Assembly: GCF_000297775.1 (NCBI RefSeq)
Contig: NZ_JH815518.1
Location: forward strand, 11,149 to 75,148
DNA from: Sutterella wadsworthensis 2_1_59BFAA
Lineage (GTDB): Bacteria > Pseudomonadota > Gammaproteobacteria > Burkholderiales > Burkholderiaceae_F
Direction of reading: 5' to 3'
Length of the DNA: 64,000 bases
Part shown: positions 27,868-37,161 of the stretch, one piece after another
Numbering within the stretch: position 1 is the stretch's first letter
Layout: every line of letters begins with the position of its first letter
Notes under the pieces: generated by a model
Told to the model about the DNA's origin: nothing
Databases searched by the model: none
What the model saw: the letters and a program-made list of their open reading frames with translations, nothing else
Made by a program: the position numbers and the translations under genes

Positions 27868-30018
27868 TTATTGCTGCCCGCCCTTCACGGCGTCGAGCAC
27901 GATGCCCGGCGTCAGGAGCTCGGGGAGCGCCTGCACGGTTCCGTCCGGCCTGTAGAGGAGGTAGAGCGGCACGCCGGAGCGGCCGAAGCGGGAGAGGATG
28001 TCCGTGATGGCGGGATCGCGGTTCGTCCAGTCGCCCATGAGGAGCGTGACGTTTCCGTCCCTGAAGGCGGTCTGCACTTCGTCGCGGTCAAGAGCCGCGA
28101 CCTTGTTGGCCTGACAGGTGACGCACCAGGCGGCGGTGAAGTCGACGAAGACGGGGCGGCCTTCGGCAAGGGAGGCCCTGACGGCCTCTTCGGACCAGGG
28201 CTGCCAGACGCCCCTGCCCTGTGCGGTGGCGGCGCGGTCGAATTCGCCCGTGGCGATGACGGCGATTGCGCCGGCCGCAAGAAAGGACGTGACGCCCATC
28301 AGGACGCGGTTGCGACCGCGGCCCCACTGCTCTCGGCCGAGCAGCCAGAGCGCGATGGCGGCGGAGCCGCAGCCCGCAAGCATCAGAAGCATGCCGTTGA
28401 GGCTGACCTGCTTGGAGAGCACCCAGCCGAGCCAGACGACGGCAAGCGCCATCGGAATCGCCATGACCTTGCGGAAGACGTCCATCCAGGCCCCCGGCCT
28501 CGGGAGCATTCTCGACCAGCCGGGGAAGATGCAGAGCAGAAGCCACGGAAGCGCCATGCCCAGACCGAGCGAGAGGAAGACGGCGATCGCCTCGACGGCG
28601 GGTTGCGTCACGGCGTAGCCCAGAGCGGCGCCCATGAAGGGGGCCGTGCAGGGGCTGGCGACGATGACGGCGAGGATGCCCGTGAAGAACGAGCTCGCGG
28701 CACCGGTTCTCGGCGCGCTGCGCGCAACGCGGGTGTCGGCGAGATGGCTTGCGGCAGTGAATTCAAAGACGCCAAGCAGGTTGATCGTGATGGCGACGAA
28801 GAGCACGAGCAGGAGCGAGACGACCCACGGACTCTGGAGCTGGAAGCCCCAACCGAGCGCCATGCCCACGCCCCTGAGGGCGAGAAGCGCACCCGCCAGC
28901 ACGCCCATCGTGACGAGGACGCCGCCCGTGAAGGCGATGCCGTGCGGCAGCAGTCTTTCGCCTCTGCGGTAGCCCTCGATGAGCTGCAGGATCTTGAGCG
29001 AGAGGATCGGGAAGACGCAGGGCATCAGGTTGAGGATGAGGCCGCCGAGGAACGCGAAGACGATGGCGGTGAGGGTCGTCACCGAGGCGCCCGAGCCTGC
29101 GACGGGAAGTGCGCCGGAGAAGACGGCGGGCTTGGGCACCGCGCCCTTTTCCAGCGGGAAGGAGGTTTCGATCGCCCAGCCGCCCGCAGCGGGGCCGCCG
29201 TCGCCCACGAAGACGCCTGAGAGCGTGGCGCGAGGCTCCTGCAGGAACTCGGGGGCGAGCGTCATGAGGATGGAGGCGCTGCCGTTCTCCTCGGTCTGGT
29301 GCTGCGGCTCGTCGGAGAGCTTCAGCACGCGCTCGTCAAGCGGGTAGAAGGAAAGGCTCTTCTCAACGTGCACTTCGGAGGCGGGTACCGTCACCTTGAG
29401 GCGGTCCTCCTCGTAGACGGCGCGCACGCCGCGGATGTCGGCCACTTCGGGCACGTTGACGATGGCGTTCGAAACGAGCTCGGCATCGGCCGAGGGCTTC
29501 GGCGCGACCTCGTAGGGCAGCGTGATTTCGGCCGTGCCCTCGCCGGGGATGCAGACGTCCTTGCAGGCGAGGTAGGAGACGTGGATGCTGATGCGCGCGG
29601 AGCGTCCCTCGGGGAAGCGGGGGATCTCGGCCTCGAACGGAAAGACGGCGGTGCCGCCGTAAGAGAAGCTCACGATTCCCTTGTCGTTGTGACGTTCGGG
29701 AAGCGGGAAGCGCGGATCCGTGAGGCGAACGTCCTTCGGCGTCGTGAAGCTGAACTGCGTCGTGAGGCCGGCGTCGCCTGGCATGCGCCAGTACGTGTGC
29801 CAGCCCGGCGCGTGCTCAAGCACCACGGCGAGAAGGTTTTCGGCCTGAGGCGTGAGGCCCTCGTTCTGGGCGACGAGCCGCACGGTGACGCTCGGCTCGG
29901 GTGCGGGCTGCGCCGCGCGGTCGAGCGTCGAGAGGAGATTCTGGGCCCCGGAGGCCCAGGTGGAGGCCGCGGCGGCGCAGAGCGCAGCTGCGGCAAGCCA
30001 GGTCTTGACGGAACCCAT
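27868..30018 (-). CDS. dsbD: Thiol:disulfide interchange protein DsbD
   Basis: 716 residues in the three-domain layout. Signal peptide 1-23 (ends TWASG). The N-terminal periplasmic domain includes the Cys pair in YLACKDVCIPGEG. About eight membrane helices begin near residue 310, with LNLMPCVFPILSLKI carrying a membrane cysteine. The C-terminal thioredoxin domain has Cys632-Val-Thr-Cys635 (AAWCVTCQ). It moves electrons from cytoplasmic thioredoxin to periplasmic proteins of the DsbC/DsbG type. The start lies 24 bases after the hemL stop, so it is likely in the hemL transcript. Ribosome site AAAGGACG. Confidence 0.95.
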   Translation of the reverse strand: MGSVKTWLAAAALCAAAASTWASGAQNLLSTLDRAAQPAPEPSVTVRLVAQNEGLTPQAENLLAVVLEHAPGWHTYWRMPGDAGLTTQFSFTTPKDVRLTDPRFPLPERHNDKGIVSFSYGGTAVFPFEAEIPRFPEGRSARISIHVSYLACKDVCIPGEGTAEITLPYEVAPKPSADAELVSNAIVNVPEVADIRGVRAVYEEDRLKVTVPASEVHVEKSLSFYPLDERVLKLSDEPQHQTEENGSASILMTLAPEFLQEPRATLSGVFVGDGGPAAGGWAIETSFPLEKGAVPKPAVFSGALPVAGSGASVTTLTAIVFAFLGGLILNLMPCVFPILSLKILQLIEGYRRGERLLPHGIAFTGGVLVTMGVLAGALLALRGVGMALGWGFQLQSPWVVSLLLVLFVAITINLLGVFEFTAASHLADTRVARSAPRTGAASSFFTGILAVIVASPCTAPFMGAALGYAVTQPAVEAIAVFLSLGLGMALPWLLLCIFPGWSRMLPRPGAWMDVFRKVMAIPMALAVVWLGWVLSKQVSLNGMLLMLAGCGSAAIALWLLGREQWGRGRNRVLMGVTSFLAAGAIAVIATGEFDRAATAQGRGVWQPWSEEAVRASLAEGRPVFVDFTAAWCVTCQANKVAALDRDEVQTAFRDGNVTLLMGDWTNRDPAITDILSRFGRSGVPLYLLYRPDGTVQALPELLTPGIVLDAVKGGQQ

Positions 30019-30042
30019 GATCGTCCTTTATGCAGGCGCCGC

Positions 30043-31326
30043 TCAGGCGGCGATTTCAGCAAACGTCTCGCGAGCGGCGGCGATGGTCGCGTCGATCACT
30101 TCGTCGGTGTGCATGATCGAGACGAAGCCTGCCTCGAAGACGGACGGGGCGAAGTAGACGCCGCGCTCGAGCATGCCGTGGAAGAAGCGGTTGAACGTCT
30201 CCGTGTCGGACTTCATCACGTCGGCGAAGCCGTGCGGGACGGACGGCAGGAAGTAGAGGCCGAACATGCCGCCGACGCTGTCGGCGCAGAACGTGATGCC
30301 GTTTTCCTGAGCGGCGGCCGTTAGGCCCTTGACGAGGCGGTCGGCGGCGCGGGAAAGCTTGTCCTGGAAGCCCGGAGCCTGAATGCCCTTGAGGGTCGCA
30401 AGACCGCAGGCGACGGCGACGGGGTTGCCGGAAAGCGTGCCGGCCTGGTAGACGGGACCGAGGGGAGCGATCTGCTGCATGATTTCGCGGCGACCGCCGA
30501 AGGCGGCAACGGGCATGCCACCGCCGATCACCTTGCCGAGCATCGTGAGGTCGGGCTCGATGCCGTAGAAGGCCTGGGCGCCGCCCTGAGCGACGCGGAA
30601 GCCCGTCATGACTTCGTCGACGATGAGGACGGCGCCGTGCTTCGTGCAGAGCTCGCGCATCGTGCGAAGGAATTCGGGGTTGCCGCGGACCATGTTCATG
30701 TTGCCGGCGACGGCTTCGACGATCACGCAGGCGATGTCGTCGCCCCACTGGGCGAAGGCGTCCTCAAGCTGCTGCGGGTTGTTGTACTCGAGCACGAGCG
30801 TGTGCTCCGTCACGGAGGCGGGAACACCGGCCGAGGACGGATTGCCGAAGGTGAGCATGCCGGAGCCCGCCTTGACGAGGAGAGAGTCGGAGTGGCCGTG
30901 GTAGCAGCCCTCGAACTTGATGATCTTGTTGCGACCCGTGTAGCCGCGGGCGAGGCGGATGGCGGACATGCCGGCCTCGGTGCCGGAGCTCACGAGGCGG
31001 ACCTGGTCCATGGACGGCACGAGCTTGCGGACCTCTTCGGCGATGAGCGTCTCGCCCTGCGTGACGGCGCCGAAGGAGAGGCCCTTCGAGACGGCTTCGT
31101 CAACGGCGGCGATGACTTCGTCGTTGTTGTGGCCGAGGATCATCGGGCCCCAGGAGAGGATGTAGTCGATGAACTGCTTGCCCGTGGCGTCCCACATGTA
31201 GGGGCCCTTGGCGCGGTCGATGAAGCGCGGGGAGCCGCCCACGGAGCGGAAGGCTCGCACGGGGGAGTTCACGCCGCCCGGAATCGAGATCTGCGCACGC
31301 TGGAAGAGTTCGTCATTGAGGTCCAT
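30043..31326 (-). CDS. hemL: Glutamate-1-semialdehyde 2,1-aminomutase
   Basis: 427 residues. PLP enzyme making 5-aminolevulinate, the C5 route of heme synthesis. [14 protein letters not shown] near the start is typical, and the PLP lysine is Lys265 in [13 protein letters not shown] 31326 has AGGAG upstream; a longer frame adds seven residues. dsbD follows on the same strand. Confidence 0.96.
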   Translation of the reverse strand: MDLNDELFQRAQISIPGGVNSPVRAFRSVGGSPRFIDRAKGPYMWDATGKQFIDYILSWGPMILGHNNDEVIAAVDEAVSKGLSFGAVTQGETLIAEEVRKLVPSMDQVRLVSSGTEAGMSAIRLARGYTGRNKIIKFEGCYHGHSDSLLVKAGSGMLTFGNPSSAGVPASVTEHTLVLEYNNPQQLEDAFAQWGDDIACVIVEAVAGNMNMVRGNPEFLRTMRELCTKHGAVLIVDEVMTGFRVAQGGAQAFYGIEPDLTMLGKVIGGGMPVAAFGGRREIMQQIAPLGPVYQAGTLSGNPVAVACGLATLKGIQAPGFQDKLSRAADRLVKGLTAAAQENGITFCADSVGGMFGLYFLPSVPHGFADVMKSDTETFNRFFHGMLERGVYFAPSVFEAGFVSIMHTDEVIDATIAAARETFAEIAA

Positions 31327-31400
31327 TTGTTCAACTCCTGAAAGCATGGAACGTGTCCGCGGCGGCCTCTCAAGGGTCGCGGCCGCCGGGACGGCAAATG

Positions 31401-31434
31401 AAAAAAAGGGCGTCCTTCGAAGCGGGCCGCCCGA
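31401..31434 (-). terminator. Terminator of the PagP-barrel gene
   Basis: On the minus strand: stem GGGCG.CC/GG.CGCCC followed by seven T residues (plus-strand A run 31401-31407). A TAAAAT box just before it (plus strand 31447-31452) could be an early hemL -10, but transcripts would then have to pass this hairpin. Confidence 0.7.
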
Positions 31435-31510
31435 AAAAACGATGAATTTTACCGAAACAGTCTGAACGCACCGTTAACGGGTGTTGCGTCCGGGACGGAT
31501 TCGTGCGGCG

Positions 31511-32665
31511 TCAGAACGCCACGCCCAGGGAGAGCGTGAAGTCGGTCGCCATGGGCTTGAGCACGTAGTCGTCGCCGCGGGCCTCGACGGTGCCCTTGTA
31601 GCGGGCGAACGAGGTGAACATTTCGGCGTTGACGAAGACGTTCTTCGTGACCGCGTAGGTGGCGCCGAGCGACGTGACGGGGTGGAAGGAGTCGTCCTTG
31701 CCGGCGGGGCCCTTCATCTTGGAGTAGCCCAGACCGCCGCCCGCGTAGAGGCGGAGGCTGTCGAGGGCGTCGATGTTGTACTGAAGCTGGACGGCCCAGG
31801 TCTGGAAGCGGTAGGACTTGCTCGTGTCCGTGCCCGCCGTCTTGATGTCATGCTCGGAGCGGCGGTACGAAACGTCGGTCGCCCAGTGGCGGCCCGAGTA
31901 GTGGCGCATGCCGACGTGCCAGGAGCTGTCGTTCTTGACGTTGCTCGGAGAGAACTCCTCGCCGTTGTCCATGTACTCCCAGCCCCAGCCGCCGTAGAGG
32001 TAGTTGCGGTCTGCGCTCCAGGCGCTGGTGGCGGGCAGCGGAAGGTCGCGGCGCTTGGCGTCGTCGATCGTGATCGTGGAGTAGAAGAAGAACACGTTCG
32101 TGACGGGGATGTACGTGCCGTAGAAGGAGATGTCGTCCGTGCCGATCTTCGCGACGGGCAGCGGCATCGGGAACGGAACCCACATGTAGTCGCCGCGGGC
32201 GGAGACGGCGGCGAGGTAGCCTGCGCCGACGTGCAGGCCCGTGCCCGCGACAGGCCAGCGGGCGACCCACTGGTAGCCCGCGACCGGTTCGGGACGGTAG
32301 TTAGAGTCGACGAAGGTCACGAGGAAGAAGGAGCGCTCGTTGCCGCGGTTGTCGATGACCTGACGGCCGAGACCCATGCCGAAGGGATAGCCGTTCTCTT
32401 CATGACGCTTGTCCCAGTCCCAGGTCGGGTGGTTCGTGTAGGTCGGAACGACCCAGAGGCTGTTGCCTTCCTTCATGATGGCCTTGGCACCGCGGACGGT
32501 GTCCTGCCAGAAGGAGCCGAAGTCGCCGGGGCGTTCGGCGGAGGAGGACACGTAGCCGGCCGGCGTCGTGTCGATCACGGCTTCAAGGAAGCCGGCATGA
32601 GCCTGGCCGGCGGCGCAGGCCGCAGCCGCCGTCGCGGCGGCAAGCGTCTTCATTTTGATGTTCAT
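31511..32665 (-). CDS. PagP-like lipid A palmitoyltransferase domain fused to a second outer-membrane beta-barrel
   Basis: 384 residues, against about 160-190 for ordinary PagP. Signal peptide 1-24 (AQAHA/GF). Residues about 50-198 follow PagP: the amphipathic N-terminal helix, then alternating strands. The catalytic triad known from E. coli PagP (His33, Asp76, Ser77) has clear counterparts at His79 (TNHPTW), Asp120 and Ser121 (TFVDSNYRPEPVAGY). PFPMPLPVAKIG and GTYIPVTNVFFFYSTI close the first barrel. Residues about 215-384 are a second set of amphipathic strands (YLYGGWGWEYM, WHVGMRHYSG, LRLYAGGGLGYSKM, FVNAEMFTSFARY) ending in Phe384, the usual assembly signal; this resembles OmpW/opacity-type small barrels. 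PagP moves palmitate from phospholipid to lipid A in the outer membrane. The role of the second barrel is unknown. ATG 32665 is chosen as the first ATG before the signal peptide; the ribosome site is weak. Confidence 0.82.
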   Translation of the reverse strand: MNIKMKTLAAATAAAACAAGQAHAGFLEAVIDTTPAGYVSSSAERPGDFGSFWQDTVRGAKAIMKEGNSLWVVPTYTNHPTWDWDKRHEENGYPFGMGLGRQVIDNRGNERSFFLVTFVDSNYRPEPVAGYQWVARWPVAGTGLHVGAGYLAAVSARGDYMWVPFPMPLPVAKIGTDDISFYGTYIPVTNVFFFYSTITIDDAKRRDLPLPATSAWSADRNYLYGGWGWEYMDNGEEFSPSNVKNDSSWHVGMRHYSGRHWATDVSYRRSEHDIKTAGTDTSKSYRFQTWAVQLQYNIDALDSLRLYAGGGLGYSKMKGPAGKDDSFHPVTSLGATYAVTKNVFVNAEMFTSFARYKGTVEARGDDYVLKPMATDFTLSLGVAF

Positions 32666-32825
32666 GGCTTTGCGGCCGCCCGCATCAGGCGGGGCGGCCT
32701 TCTTGTAAGTTGTCTGAATCGGGAGCGGAGATGCCGCGTCCAGGCGACGGGGTCCGCAGAACCCGTCATTGTCGCACAAGGCATCGAGGCGGGCGTCAAA
32801 AAAGCGGGAAAACTCGTCGAGCGAG

Positions 32826-32854
32826 TTGAAAAAATGCGCCAAAGCGGGTAGAGT
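32826..32854 (+). promoter_or_regulatory. Promoter of rnpB
   Basis: -35 TTGAAA (32826-32831), 17-base spacer, -10 TAGAGT (32849-32854). It places the start a few bases before the RNase P RNA. Confidence 0.75.
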
Positions 32855-32869
32855 GCGTCCCCTGACTGC

Positions 32870-33178
32870 GAAACTTTTCCAGACGATCGTCGGCGGAGCA
32901 ATCCGCGGGAGGAAAGTCCGGACTCCGCAGGGCACCGTAGCAGCTAACGGCTGTCCGCCGCGAGGCGAGGATCAGAGCAACAGAGACGAGCCGGCGTTGG
33001 GGTCGGTTGAAACGGGCAATCTCTACGGGGAGCAACATCAAATAGGCAGCCTATGGTTCGGCCCGGACCGGTTGCGGGTAGATGGCTTGAGGCGTCGCGC
33101 GAGCGCCGTCCTAGACGAATGATCGTCACTGCGCCCTCGGGCGCGGAACATAATCCGGCTTATCGGGAGAGTTTCCGG
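32870..33178 (+). ncRNA. rnpB: RNase P RNA, bacterial class A
   Basis: Catalytic RNA that matures tRNA 5' ends. Universally conserved blocks are present in order: GAGGAAAGTCC (32909-32919), GCAACAGAGA (about 32977-32986), and ACATAATCCGGCTTATCG (33148-33165). The two ends (GAAACTTTTCC and GGGAGAGTTTC) can pair as helix P1. Length of about 309 nt is a little short of E. coli (377). Ends are approximate by several bases. It diverges from the PagP-barrel gene and has its own promoter and terminator. Confidence 0.93.
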
Positions 33179-33191
33179 TCATCAGACAACA

Positions 33192-33225
33192 GAAGAGGGG
33201 TTCGGCACAAGCCGAACCCCTCTTC
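33192..33225. terminator. Bidirectional terminator between rnpB and the acyl-CoA synthetase gene
   Basis: Perfect 14-base arms GAAGAGGGGTTCGG/CCGAACCCCTCTTC with a short loop, followed by a weak T-rich stretch. Confidence 0.8.
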
Positions 33226-33249
33226 GTTTATTTGCAATCGTCAGATCGA

Positions 33250-35379
33250 TCAGGCGAGAGCCGATTCGGCCTCGCAGCGGCGCACTTTGATGCGGCCGTC
33301 GACGGCGATCGGCTCGCCAGTCTTTTCCGAGATCATGAGCGGATTGATGTCAAGTTCGTCGATGAAGGGAAGGTCGGTCACGAGTTGGGAGAGACGCAGG
33401 AGCGTCTCCTCAACCTTGGCGATGTCGGCGGGCGTCGTGCCGCGGGCGCCCTGAAGAAGCTTGTAGGCCTTGACCGAGCGGACCATGTCGCGAGCGTCGG
33501 TGTCCGTGACGGGTGCGATGCGGAAGGCGACGTCCTTCATGACCTCGACGAAGACGCCGCCGAGGCCGAACATCAGCATCGGGCCGTACTGCGGGTCGGT
33601 GGCGATGCCGCAGACCATTTCGCGGGAGCCGTTGACCATTTCCTGAATGATGACGCCTTCAAGCCCGTCGAGCAGGCCGCGCTCGTCGAGCTTGGCGACG
33701 AGGTCGCGGTATTCGGCGCGAAGCGCCTCGGCTGAGCCGATGTTGACGCGCACGCCGCCCACGTCCGTCTTGTGGGACGTGGTCTTGGAGGTCATCTTCA
33801 TGACGACGGGGTAGCCGATGCGGTCGGCGACGGCGACCGCTGCGTCCTCGTCTGCGGCAAAGCCGGCCCTGCACACGCGCACGCCGTAGGCGTCGAGAAC
33901 GTCGATGCTCTCGCGCGTCGTAAGCTGGTCGCGGCCGTCGGCAAGCGCCGTGCGGATGATGTTGCGGGCGCGTTCGCCGTCAACCTTGAAGTCGGGAAGC
34001 ACGCCCTCGGGGCGCTCGATCCAGAGGCGCTGCTCGTTGAGGCGCGCTAGGCCCTCGACCGCCTCCTCGACGTACATGAAGAAGGGCACGTTGACGTCGG
34101 CGGCGGAGAATGCCGTGAAGAACTCGCTCTTCGTCATGAAGACGCCGACGACGGGCTTTTCGGGATGTGCGGCCTTGATCTCCATGATCGCGCGGGCGAC
34201 GTCGGTGTCCTTGAGGCCGAGGAACGGCAGGTAGATCGTGATGACCATGTCGACGTTCGGATCGGCGAGCACCGTTTCGAGCGTCTGGCGATAGTGCTCG
34301 ATCGGAGCGGAGGCGATCATGTCGACGGGATTCCTGACGGAGGCGGCGGCAGGCAGGAAGCTGCGGAGCTTCGCCTTCGTTTCGTCCGTGAGCTCGGCCA
34401 TCTTCATGCCCTTTTCGCAGATGGCGTCGGTGCCCATGATGCCGGGGCCGCCGGAGTTCGTGACGATGGCGACCCTGTCGCCCTTCGGAATCGGGCAGTT
34501 GGCGAAGACCTTGGCGGTTGCGAAGAGATTCTTGAGGGAGAACTCGCGGATGACGCCCGACTGGCGCAGGAGCGCGTCGGCGGCGAGGTCGGCGCCTGCA
34601 AGACTGCCCGTGTGGGAGGATGCGGCGGAGGCGCCTGCGGCCGAGCGGCCCGCCTTGAGTGCGAGCACGGGCTTCTTCTTGGAGAGGCGCGAGGCGATGC
34701 GGCGGAAGTTTACGGGATTCTGGATGGACTCCATGTAGAGAAGGATCTGCCTGACGTCTTTGTCTCCCTCCCAGTATTCAAGCGCGGTCTCGGCGTTCAC
34801 GTCGGCCTGGTTGCCGATCGAAATGAACTGCGCGAAGCCGAGGTTGAGGTCGCGGAGAATGTTGAGGATGCCCCCACCGAGCGCACCGGATTGGGAGACG
34901 AAGCCGATGTTGCCGCGCTCGGGCAGCGCTTCGGCAAAGCAGGCGTCCATGCGCACGGCGGGATGCGTGTTGACGACGCCGAGACAGTTCGGCCCCACGC
35001 AGCGCATGCCGTAGCGGCGGACGCGTTCGAGAAGCTCGGCCTCGAGCCGGGCGCCTTCAGTCCCCGTTTCCTTGAAGCCTGCGGAGATCACGCACAGGCC
35101 CTTGATGCCCTTTTCGTGGCACTGGTCGATCGTCTGAAGCACGAAGCGTGCGTTCACGATGATGACGGCAAGGTCCACTTCGCCGGGAATGTCGAGCACC
35201 GTCGCATAGGCGGGTAGGCCTTCGATGACGCCGCCCTTCGGGTTGACAGGATAGACGGGGCCAGCGTAGCCGTATTCACGCAGGCGCTTCATGATGTCCG
35301 AGCCGATGGTGTGCTGCTTGGTGGAGGCGCCGACGACCGCGATCGAGCGGGGCTTCATGATCTTGTCGAGGATGTTCAT
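33250..35379 (-). CDS. Acyl-CoA synthetase, NDP-forming (fused alpha and beta parts)
   Basis: 709 residues. The N-terminal CoA-binding domain (VVGASTKQHTIGS near residue 15), succinyl-CoA-ligase-like domains with VSQSGALGGGIL and the probable phospho-histidine in SSHTGSLAG, and a C-terminal ATP-grasp domain (VVMKMTSKTTSHKTDVGGV onward). The family converts acyl-CoA, ADP and phosphate to acid, CoA and ATP, often acetyl-CoA to acetate. There is no C-terminal GNAT domain, so it is not a Pat-type protein acetyltransferase. Substrate cannot be read. Start ATG 35379 begins the conserved domain; the frame is open 36 codons further upstream. Confidence 0.88.
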   Translation of the reverse strand: MNILDKIMKPRSIAVVGASTKQHTIGSDIMKRLREYGYAGPVYPVNPKGGVIEGLPAYATVLDIPGEVDLAVIIVNARFVLQTIDQCHEKGIKGLCVISAGFKETGTEGARLEAELLERVRRYGMRCVGPNCLGVVNTHPAVRMDACFAEALPERGNIGFVSQSGALGGGILNILRDLNLGFAQFISIGNQADVNAETALEYWEGDKDVRQILLYMESIQNPVNFRRIASRLSKKKPVLALKAGRSAAGASAASSHTGSLAGADLAADALLRQSGVIREFSLKNLFATAKVFANCPIPKGDRVAIVTNSGGPGIMGTDAICEKGMKMAELTDETKAKLRSFLPAAASVRNPVDMIASAPIEHYRQTLETVLADPNVDMVITIYLPFLGLKDTDVARAIMEIKAAHPEKPVVGVFMTKSEFFTAFSAADVNVPFFMYVEEAVEGLARLNEQRLWIERPEGVLPDFKVDGERARNIIRTALADGRDQLTTRESIDVLDAYGVRVCRAGFAADEDAAVAVADRIGYPVVMKMTSKTTSHKTDVGGVRVNIGSAEALRAEYRDLVAKLDERGLLDGLEGVIIQEMVNGSREMVCGIATDPQYGPMLMFGLGGVFVEVMKDVAFRIAPVTDTDARDMVRSVKAYKLLQGARGTTPADIAKVEETLLRLSQLVTDLPFIDELDINPLMISEKTGEPIAVDGRIKVRRCEAESALA

Positions 35380-35584
35380 AAGTCGTGTCAGATCGAAGGG
35401 TGGGTTCGAGGGGGCCTCTCTCGGTGAAAACGCGTGAGGATGAGGCTGTACGGCGCTTTCGGAGAGGCAATCCGTCAAGCCTATCACATGACGGACGGCT
35501 TGCTGTGCGGGCTAAGGCGAATTATCTAGTCCGGAGTCCTACGCGGGAGCGGATGCGGGGCCTCGAAAAAAGATGTTGCCTGCC

Positions 35585-35613
35585 TTGACCGTCGGACGCC
35601 TTGACGCTAAAGT
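35585..35613 (+). promoter_or_regulatory. Promoter of the dcw cluster (Pmra)
   Basis: -35 TTGACC (35585-35590), 17-base spacer, -10 TAAAGT (35608-35613). It lies in the 326-base control region 35380-35705 between the divergent acyl-CoA synthetase gene and mraZ; the rest of that region shows no gene. Confidence 0.8.
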
Positions 35614-35626
35614 GAGACTGCAGAAG

Positions 35627-35641
35627 TGGGAAAAAGTGGGG
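35627..35641 (+). promoter_or_regulatory. MraZ operator boxes
   Basis: Two direct repeats TGGGA and TGGGG spaced by 5 bases, just downstream of the predicted start site. MraZ of E. coli binds TGGGN repeats with this 10-base period to repress its own cluster. Only two boxes are evident here. Confidence 0.7.
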
Positions 35642-35705
35642 GAGATCCGCTGCGGGCCGCAGGCTCGTGCGGCGAACGAAACGGCTGGTTGCGGGAGGAC
35701 CGAGG

Positions 35706-36128
35706 GTGTTTCAAGGCACTTCGCTCTTGTCATTGGATCAGAAGGGACGCCTGTCGATGCCTGCAAGGCATCGGGAGGCTCTTGCCGTTTCGTGTGCGGG
35801 AAAAGTCACGGTGACGAGGCATCCCGACGGCTGTCTGGTGTTGTATCCGGCGCCCGTCTGGGAGGAAAAGCGCAGGGCGCTGGCGAAGCTGCCGTATTCG
35901 GCGCGCGCCTTCGTGCGCTATGTTCTCGGCAGCGCCGTCGATCTGGAGCCGGACCGTGCAGGCAGGATTCTGATTCCCTCCGAACTCAGGCAGATGTGCG
36001 GCCTCGACAGGGAGGTTGCGCTGATCGGCATGGGCGAGCACTTCGAGTTGTGGGACAGAAGCACGCTTGAGGCGCGTGAACGCGAGGCGCTCGCGGCCGA
36101 GCTTGATGCGGCGGACTTCTCGTTCTGA
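35706..36128 (+). CDS. mraZ: Transcriptional regulator MraZ
   Basis: 140 residues, two AbrB-like swapped-hairpin domains. VFQGTSLLSLDQKGRLSMPARHR at the start and DRAGRILIPSELR in the second repeat are diagnostic. It represses the dcw promoter. Start GTG 35706 is supported by GGGAGGA and by the family N-terminus (M/VFQG). Leads the cell-division cluster; rsmH is 61 bases on. Confidence 0.95.
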   Translation: MFQGTSLLSLDQKGRLSMPARHREALAVSCAGKVTVTRHPDGCLVLYPAPVWEEKRRALAKLPYSARAFVRYVLGSAVDLEPDRAGRILIPSELRQMCGLDREVALIGMGEHFELWDRSTLEAREREALAAELDAADFSF

Positions 36129-36189
36129 TTGTGAAGAATTTTCGGGGCGGAGCGGTTGGTTCCGCCTCCATCGTTTGTGAGTTGCGGGC

Positions 36190-37161
36190 GTGAGCGAGGC
36201 ATTCATTCATCTGTCGGTTTTGGGCGAGGAGGCGCCGGAGGCGCTTGTGGGAGACCCTGACGGACTGTACGTCGACGGAACATTCGGGCGCGGAGGTCAT
36301 TCGCGTCGCATTCTTGAAAAGCTGTCCCCGAAGGGACGGCTCATTGCGTTCGATCGCGATCCCCAGGCGGTCGAGGTTGCCAGAAGCTGGACGGATCCGA
36401 GGTTCACGATCATTCACGAGCCCTTCTCGACGATGACGGAGTCTCTTGCCGCGATCGGCGTTCATCAGGCCGACGGCATCTTTCTCGACATCGGCGTCTC
36501 GTCCCCCCAGATCGACGACGCTGCGCGCGGCTTCTCCTTCCGCTTTGACGGTCCGCTCGACATGCGTATGGACACCACGCGCGGCATGACGGCGGCCGAG
36601 TGGCTGGCGCAGGCCGAGGAGCGCGACCTCCGCCACGTGATCAGCCTTTACGGCGAGGAGCGCTTTGCGGGACCGATTGCGCGTGCGATCGTCGCACGCA
36701 GGAAGACGAAGCCCCTGGAGACAACCCGCGAGCTTGCGGATCTGGTTGCAGGCGTCGTGCCTCGCAACCGCAAGGACATGGGCCAGCATCCCGCCACGCG
36801 CACCTTTCAGGCCGTGCGCATCGAGGTGAACCATGAGCTCGACGAGCTCAAGCAGGCGCTTGACGCCGCCGGAGGGCTTCTGAAGCCCGAGGGGCGTCTT
36901 GCCGTCATCACCTTCCACTCGCTCGAGGACCGCATCGTCAAGCACTTCTTCGACAGGGCGGCCCACCCCGAGCGCGGGCTCGATCCGAGGCTTCCTCTCA
37001 CGAACGACATGCTGCCCAAGCCGCTCTTCGACAACATTGAGCGCATCAAGCCGTCCGAGGCCGAGTGCGAGGCGAATCCGCGCGCGCGTTCGGCGATTCT
37101 CCGCGTCGGCGTGCGAACCGTGTCGCCCTGGCGTCCGGAGGACGGGGCATGCGCCAGGTAA
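36190..37161 (+). CDS. rsmH: 16S rRNA (cytosine-1402-N4)-methyltransferase
   Basis: 323 residues. SAM-dependent enzyme formerly MraW. YVDGTFGRGGHSRRIL is the SAM site, with DGIFLDIGVSSPQID, QAEERDLRHVISLYGEE and VITFHSLEDRIVKHFF later. GTG start at 36190 with the family N-terminus SEAFIHLSVL. Its 3' end overlaps ftsL by 13 bases. Confidence 0.96.
   Translation: MSEAFIHLSVLGEEAPEALVGDPDGLYVDGTFGRGGHSRRILEKLSPKGRLIAFDRDPQAVEVARSWTDPRFTIIHEPFSTMTESLAAIGVHQADGIFLDIGVSSPQIDDAARGFSFRFDGPLDMRMDTTRGMTAAEWLAQAEERDLRHVISLYGEERFAGPIARAIVARRKTKPLETTRELADLVAGVVPRNRKDMGQHPATRTFQAVRIEVNHELDELKQALDAAGGLLKPEGRLAVITFHSLEDRIVKHFFDRAAHPERGLDPRLPLTNDMLPKPLFDNIERIKPSEAECEANPRARSAILRVGVRTVSPWRPEDGACAR

Noticed and set aside
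33250-35379. Pat-type protein acetyltransferase
   Set aside because: The CoA-synthetase-like part is complete, but there is no GNAT domain at either end.
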